A stretch of 8,189 nt of DNA from CAYZPB01 sp964480445 (GTDB lineage Bacteria > Bacillota > Bacilli > Tepidibacillales > Tepidibacillaceae), in contig CAYZPB010000040.1 of NCBI GenBank assembly GCA_964480445.1, positions 1-8,189 of the forward strand, given 5' to 3'. A program made the translations under genes and the position numbers. The notes below the pieces were generated by a model that saw only the letters and a list, made by a program, of their open reading frames with translations, was not told where the DNA came from and searched no databases. This document shows positions 5,700 through 8,189 of the stretch, piece after piece; position 1 is the first letter of the stretch; every line of letters begins with the position of its first letter.

Positions 5700-6236
5700 A
5701 TGGAAGATAAGAAATGGTATGTTGTTCATACATACTCAGGCTACGAGAATAAAGTCAAAGTCAATCTAGAAAAGCGCGTCGAAACCATGAATATGGACGA
5801 CCGCATATTTTCAATTCTTGTTCCAATGGAAGAAGAAATGGAAAACAAAGGCGGAAAAAGGCGGATTGTTCAGAAGAAAATATTCCCTGGGTATATCCTA
5901 GTTGAGATGCTGATGACCGATGAGTCATGGTATGTTGTGCGGAATACACCTGGTGTAACTGGTTTTGTTGGGTCTGCTGGGGCCGGCTTGAAGCCTACTC
6001 CTTTATTAGATTCGGAAGTCAAGAATATAATGCGTAGAATGGGAGTTGCTGCGACTAAACCGAAGATTGATTTTGAACTTAATGAAAGTGTTAGAGTGAC
6101 AAGTGGACCGTTTGAGAATTTTATAGGATCCATTGATGAAATTAACATGGAGAAGTTAAAGATAAAAGTGTTAGTGAATATGTTTGGCAGGGAGACGCCT
6201 GTAGAACTTGAGTTTGATCAGATTGAGAAGTTATAA
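5700..6236 (+). CDS. nusG: Transcription termination/antitermination factor NusG
   Basis: NusG binds RNA polymerase at the beta-prime clamp and modulates pausing and elongation; through its C-terminal domain it can contact partners such as Rho or ribosomal protein S10. It has 178 residues, the usual length. The NGN domain (about 4-112) opens with KKWYVVHTYSGYENKVK and contains KKIFPGYILVEM and RNTPGVTGFVG. The KOW domain (about 127-178) has VRVTSGPFENFIGSIDEIN and MFGRETPVELEFDQIEKL. The ATG is fixed by an in-frame TAA 9 nt upstream and by the family N-terminus. Its translation signal is unusual (see the ribosome binding site entry). The stop TAA overlaps the Shine-Dalgarno of rplK, as in many Bacillota. 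Confidence 0.97.
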   Translation: MEDKKWYVVHTYSGYENKVKVNLEKRVETMNMDDRIFSILVPMEEEMENKGGKRRIVQKKIFPGYILVEMLMTDESWYVVRNTPGVTGFVGSAGAGLKPTPLLDSEVKNIMRRMGVAATKPKIDFELNESVRVTSGPFENFIGSIDEINMEKLKIKVLVNMFGRETPVELEFDQIEKL

Positions 6237-6249
6237 GGAGGTTTAGTGC

Positions 6250-6675
6250 ATGGCTAAGAAAGTGGCTAATGTTATAAAATTACAAATAGATGCAGGAAAG
6301 GCGACACCAGCCCCACCGGTTGGTCCAGCTTTAGGACAAGCAGGTATTAATATTATGGGATTCTGTAAAGAGTATAATGCACGAACAGCAGATCAGATGG
6401 GTTTAATAATACCAGTTGAGATTACTGTTTATGAAGATCGCTCATTTACCTTTATTACAAAAACACCACCGGCATCAATTCTTTTAAAGAAAGCAGCTGG
6501 TATTGAGAAAGCTTCAGGGACTCCCGATACCAATAAAGTTGGGAAAGTTACTCGTGATCAAGTTAGAGAGATTGCGGAGACTAAGATGGAAGACTTAAAC
6601 GCTGGATCAGTAGAAGCGGCGATGAAGATTGTTGAAGGAACAGCTCGCAGCATGGGAATTGTTGTTGAAGATTAA
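6250..6675 (+). CDS. rplK: 50S ribosomal protein L11
   Basis: L11 binds the GTPase-associated region of 23S rRNA together with the L10 stalk base and takes part in translation-factor binding and the stringent response. It has 141 residues, exactly the common length. The N-terminal domain carries the proline-rich hinge KATPAPPVGPALGQAGINIMGFCKEYN. The linker and C-terminal RNA-binding domain (about 72-141) include KTPPASILLKKAAG and the LNAGSVEAAMKIVEGTARSMGI family signature. The ribosome binding site AAGGAGGT (6235-6242) overlaps the nusG stop, 7 nt before ATG. No promoter was recognised immediately upstream, so it is probably co-transcribed with nusG. rplA follows after a 74-nt structured gap. 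Confidence 0.97.
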   Translation: MAKKVANVIKLQIDAGKATPAPPVGPALGQAGINIMGFCKEYNARTADQMGLIIPVEITVYEDRSFTFITKTPPASILLKKAAGIEKASGTPDTNKVGKVTRDQVREIAETKMEDLNAGSVEAAMKIVEGTARSMGIVVED

Positions 6676-6690
6676 GATTATTAATAGTTA

Positions 6691-6734
6691 GTTTAACGAC
6701 TCTACGATTGTGGGAGGTTAAACCGCATAACCAC
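6691..6734 (+). promoter_or_regulatory. Structured leader before rplA, candidate ribosomal protein L1 binding site
   Basis: GTGG (6710-6713) pairs with CCAC (6731-6734), and GGT (6716-6718) with ACC (6722-6724). The two short helices are separated by an asymmetric loop, GA on one side and GCATAA on the other. This two-helix shape with a GTGGGAGG side resembles the rRNA-like L1 target found in many L1/L11 leaders. It ends at the base before TAAGGAGG, the rplA ribosome binding site, so bound L1 could repress its own translation. A competing pairing, GTTTAAC (6691-6697) with GTTAAAC (6717-6723), cannot coexist with it. L1 binding is inferred. Confidence 0.5.
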
Positions 6735-6749
6735 TAAGGAGGAAAAATT

Positions 6750-7445
6750 ATGGCTAAGGTAGGAAAAAAATATAATGAAGCGATCAAACAATACGATCGT
6801 GAGCAAATATACGACATGACAGAAGCGATTGCGATTGTCAAAAGAACTGCTAGCGCTAAATTCGATGAGACTGTAGATGTTGCATTTCGTTTAGGGGTTG
6901 ACCCGCGGAAGGCAGACCAACAGTTGCGCGGTGCCGTAGTACTACCGCACGGCACAGGCAGAACTCAGCGAGTAGTTGTTTTTGCTAAGGGCGAAAAAAT
7001 AAAAGAGGCTGAAGCTGCTGGCGCAGATTTTATTGGAGATGAAGATTTAGCAGATAAGATTGAAAAAGGTTGGTTTGAATTTGATGTTATTGTTGCGACT
7101 CCAGACATGATGGCAACAGTTGGTAAGCTTGGTCGGGTGCTTGGGCCTAAGGGTTTGATGCCTAATCCGAAGACTGGCACTGTAACTTTCGATGTTGGAC
7201 GAGCAGTAGAAGATATCAAAGCTGGTAAAATTGAATACCGTACTGATAAAGCAGGAAACGTTCATGTACCAATCGGCAAGGTTTCTTTTGATGATGAGAA
7301 ATTATTAGAGAATTTTGAAATGATTGTTGACACACTAACCAAAGCAAAACCTGCATCAGCTAAAGGACAATATTATAGAAATGTAGTAATAAGTTCTACA
7401 ATGGGACCTGGAGTTAAAGTAAACGTTCTGAGGAAACTGGCATAA
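6750..7445 (+). CDS. rplA: 50S ribosomal protein L1
   Basis: L1 binds 23S rRNA helices 76-78, forms the mobile L1 stalk that guides deacylated tRNA from the E site, and in many bacteria represses translation of its own mRNA. It has 231 residues, the usual length. The N-terminal part runs MAKVGKKYNEAIKQYD, followed by a conserved VDVAFRLGVDPRKADQQLRG segment. The L1 family signature lies at about 127-145 (LGRVLGPKGLMPNPKTGTV). The C-terminal half returns to domain I with the conserved RNVVISSTMGPGVKV. The ribosome binding site TAAGGAGG (6735-6742) is 7 nt before ATG. Its leader holds a hairpin that may be the L1 feedback target. A separate promoter for rplJ starts 9 nt after its stop. Confidence 0.97.
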   Translation: MAKVGKKYNEAIKQYDREQIYDMTEAIAIVKRTASAKFDETVDVAFRLGVDPRKADQQLRGAVVLPHGTGRTQRVVVFAKGEKIKEAEAAGADFIGDEDLADKIEKGWFEFDVIVATPDMMATVGKLGRVLGPKGLMPNPKTGTVTFDVGRAVEDIKAGKIEYRTDKAGNVHVPIGKVSFDDEKLLENFEMIVDTLTKAKPASAKGQYYRNVVISSTMGPGVKVNVLRKLA

Positions 7446-7453
7446 CAAAAGTT

Positions 7454-7483
7454 TTGACAATAAAGATTAAGGCATGATAGAAT
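7454..7483 (+). promoter_or_regulatory. Sigma-A promoter for rplJ(-rplL)
   Basis: A perfect -35 TTGACA (7454-7459) and a -10 TAGAAT (7478-7483; 5 of 6) are 18 bp apart, with an extended -10 TG at 7475-7476. Transcription would start near 7490, just before the L10 leader. Confidence 0.8.
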
Positions 7484-7507
7484 ACTGATATTAAATTAAA
7501 TAAATTA

Positions 7508-7609
7508 TTACCGTAGACAGTAGGTGCTGAGAAGCTTAATTTCCTGCCGAGGTGGGCATATTCTTTGGAATATTACACTTTCGTATGTTTACGAAGGTGT
7601 TTTTTGTTT
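7508..7609 (+). promoter_or_regulatory. L10 leader (ribosomal protein L10-L12 autoregulatory RNA)
   Basis: The conserved L10 leader signature is seen: ACCGTAGACAGTAGG (7510-7524), CTTAAT (7535-7540) and CCTGCCGAGG (7543-7552). GTAGG (7520-7524) pairs with CCTGC (7543-7547). A second hairpin, ATATTC (7558-7563) with GAATAT (7568-7573), precedes the terminator stem. In Bacillota this leader binds the L10(L12)4 complex and controls rplJ-rplL, here presumably through the attached intrinsic terminator. Confidence 0.88.
7575..7609 (+). terminator. Intrinsic terminator (attenuator) in the rplJ leader
   Basis: An 11-bp stem, ACACTTTCGTA (7575-7585) with TACGAAGGTGT (7590-7600, one G-U), has the loop TGTT and is followed by TTTTTGTTT. 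It lies before rplJ, so it must be bypassed for expression; it is the output of the L10 leader. Confidence 0.87.
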
Positions 7610-7639
7610 ACGAGGATTAATTAGAGGGAGGTGCAGGGT

Positions 7640-8152
7640 ATGAGCACAAAGATACATGAAATGAAAGAGAAACAAGTAGCTGAGATAATTCAGAGATTTA
7701 ATGATAGCAAATCAACCATTGTTACTGACTATCGTGGGCTTAGTGTTGCGCAGGTGACTGAACTAAGAAAGCAATTACGTGAAGCGGGAGTCGATTATAA
7801 GGTATTAAAAAATACTTTTGTTAGACGGGCAGCAGATGAGGTGGGTTTAAATCAATTAAATGAATACTTAGTTGGTCCTACCGCTATTGCTTTTAGTAGT
7901 GATGATTTAGTAGCACCAGCAAAAATTATTGCTGAGTTTTCTAAGAAAAATAAAGCCTTAGAAATTAAGGTGGGGATCTTGGAAGGAAAGATACTGGAAA
8001 TTGAGCAGGTTAGAGAGCTTGCATCACTTCCATCAAGGGATGGGTTGCTGTCTATGTTACTTAGTGTGTTACAGGCACCGGCAAGAAATATGGCTTGTGT
8101 TGTAAAAGCTATAGCAGAAAAAGAAGCAGCAGAAGCAACAGAAGCATCATAG
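7640..8152 (+). CDS. rplJ: 50S ribosomal protein L10
   Basis: L10 is the base of the flexible ribosomal stalk. Its N-terminal domain sits on 23S rRNA beside L11, and its C-terminal helix carries L7/L12 dimers that recruit translation factors. It has 170 residues from ATG 7640 (B. subtilis 166). Seen in order are KSTIVTDYRGLSVAQVTELRKQLREAGVDYKVLKNTFVRRA, then VGPTAIAFSSDDLVAPAKI, the LEIKVGILEGK strand, and the LASLPSRDGLLSMLLSVLQAP helix that begins the L12-binding part. A GTG at 7631 would add three residues, but it lies within the Shine-Dalgarno itself (GGGAGG 7626-7631, 8 nt before ATG), so ATG is preferred. The C-terminal tail is rich in Ala and Glu. It is controlled by its own promoter, L10 leader and terminator. 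rplL should follow. Confidence 0.96.
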   Translation: MSTKIHEMKEKQVAEIIQRFNDSKSTIVTDYRGLSVAQVTELRKQLREAGVDYKVLKNTFVRRAADEVGLNQLNEYLVGPTAIAFSSDDLVAPAKIIAEFSKKNKALEIKVGILEGKILEIEQVRELASLPSRDGLLSMLLSVLQAPARNMACVVKAIAEKEAAEATEAS

Positions 8153-8182
8153 TTTATAAAAATAATAATATAATTTAAATAA

Positions 8183-8189
8183 TTGGAGG
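8183..8189 (+). promoter_or_regulatory. Ribosome binding site at right edge, presumably for rplL
   Basis: TTGGAGG ends the window 30 nt after the rplJ stop, preceded by an AT-rich gap with no gene. In the universal order rplL (L7/L12) follows rplJ, so this is probably its Shine-Dalgarno. The gene itself is not visible. Confidence 0.6.

Noticed and set aside
5870..6148. Minus-strand open frame opposite nusG (92 aa)
   Set aside because: It is antisense to a strongly conserved gene, with no recognisable domain; a shadow frame.
6965..7219. Minus-strand open frame opposite rplA (84 aa)
   Set aside because: It is antisense to the conserved L1 gene with low-complexity Ser/Pro/Thr composition; a shadow frame.
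7631..7633. GTG as the rplJ start
   Set aside because: It overlaps the Shine-Dalgarno sequence; ATG 7640 is correctly spaced and matches the family N-terminus.
8169..8174. TATAAT before rplL as a promoter
   Set aside because: No -35-like sequence at the proper distance; the stretch is simply AT-rich.
1..8189. Mobile element, CRISPR array, toxin-antitoxin or defence system
   Set aside because: Every substantial gene is a conserved housekeeping gene in standard order, and no direct-repeat array, transposase or terminal inverted repeats were seen.

Overview
The window is an AT-rich stretch of conserved translation and transcription genes, all on the + strand. The order is gltX (3' part) - [Cys T-box] - cysE - cysS - mrnC - rlmB - sigH - rpmG - secE - nusG - rplK - rplA - [L10 leader] - rplJ, ending on the ribosome binding site of what should be rplL. 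This is the classic Bacillota (Firmicutes) arrangement. The sporulation-type sigma factor SigH, Mini-III and T-box control also point to Bacillota, probably a spore-forming clostridial or related lineage. The species cannot be named from the sequence. No mobile element, CRISPR array, tRNA or rRNA was seen.

Region 1 (1-3626 plus rlmB to 4380) holds aminoacyl-tRNA synthesis and cysteine supply. After gltX, a promoter and a complete T-box riboswitch (specifier UGC, T-box bulge UGGA) should couple cysE-cysS expression to uncharged tRNA-Cys. cysE, cysS, mrnC and rlmB are packed with overlapping starts and stops or very short gaps, so the rRNA maturation genes mrnC and rlmB (23S rRNA processing and methylation) probably ride on the cysteine-controlled transcript.

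Region 2 (4381-5128) is sigH with its own consensus-like promoter and a dyad in its leader. The yacP/rae1 gene that sits between rlmB and sigH in Bacillus subtilis is absent.

Region 3 (5129-6236) is rpmG-secE-nusG: ribosomal protein L33, a translocase subunit and a transcription elongation factor. It has a promoter, an unexplained long-range 10-bp inverted repeat in the rpmG leader, and an unusual nusG start in which a small hairpin separates the Shine-Dalgarno sequence from the ATG.

Region 4 (6237-8189) is rplK-rplA and rplJ(-rplL), encoding the L11, L1 and L10 stalk proteins. An L1-target-like hairpin lies before rplA, and a typical L10 leader with a promoter and an intrinsic terminator lies before rplJ.

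The gene content is ordinary. The items worth a second look are the RNA leaders (rpmG, sigH, nusG, rplA), not a new protein system.
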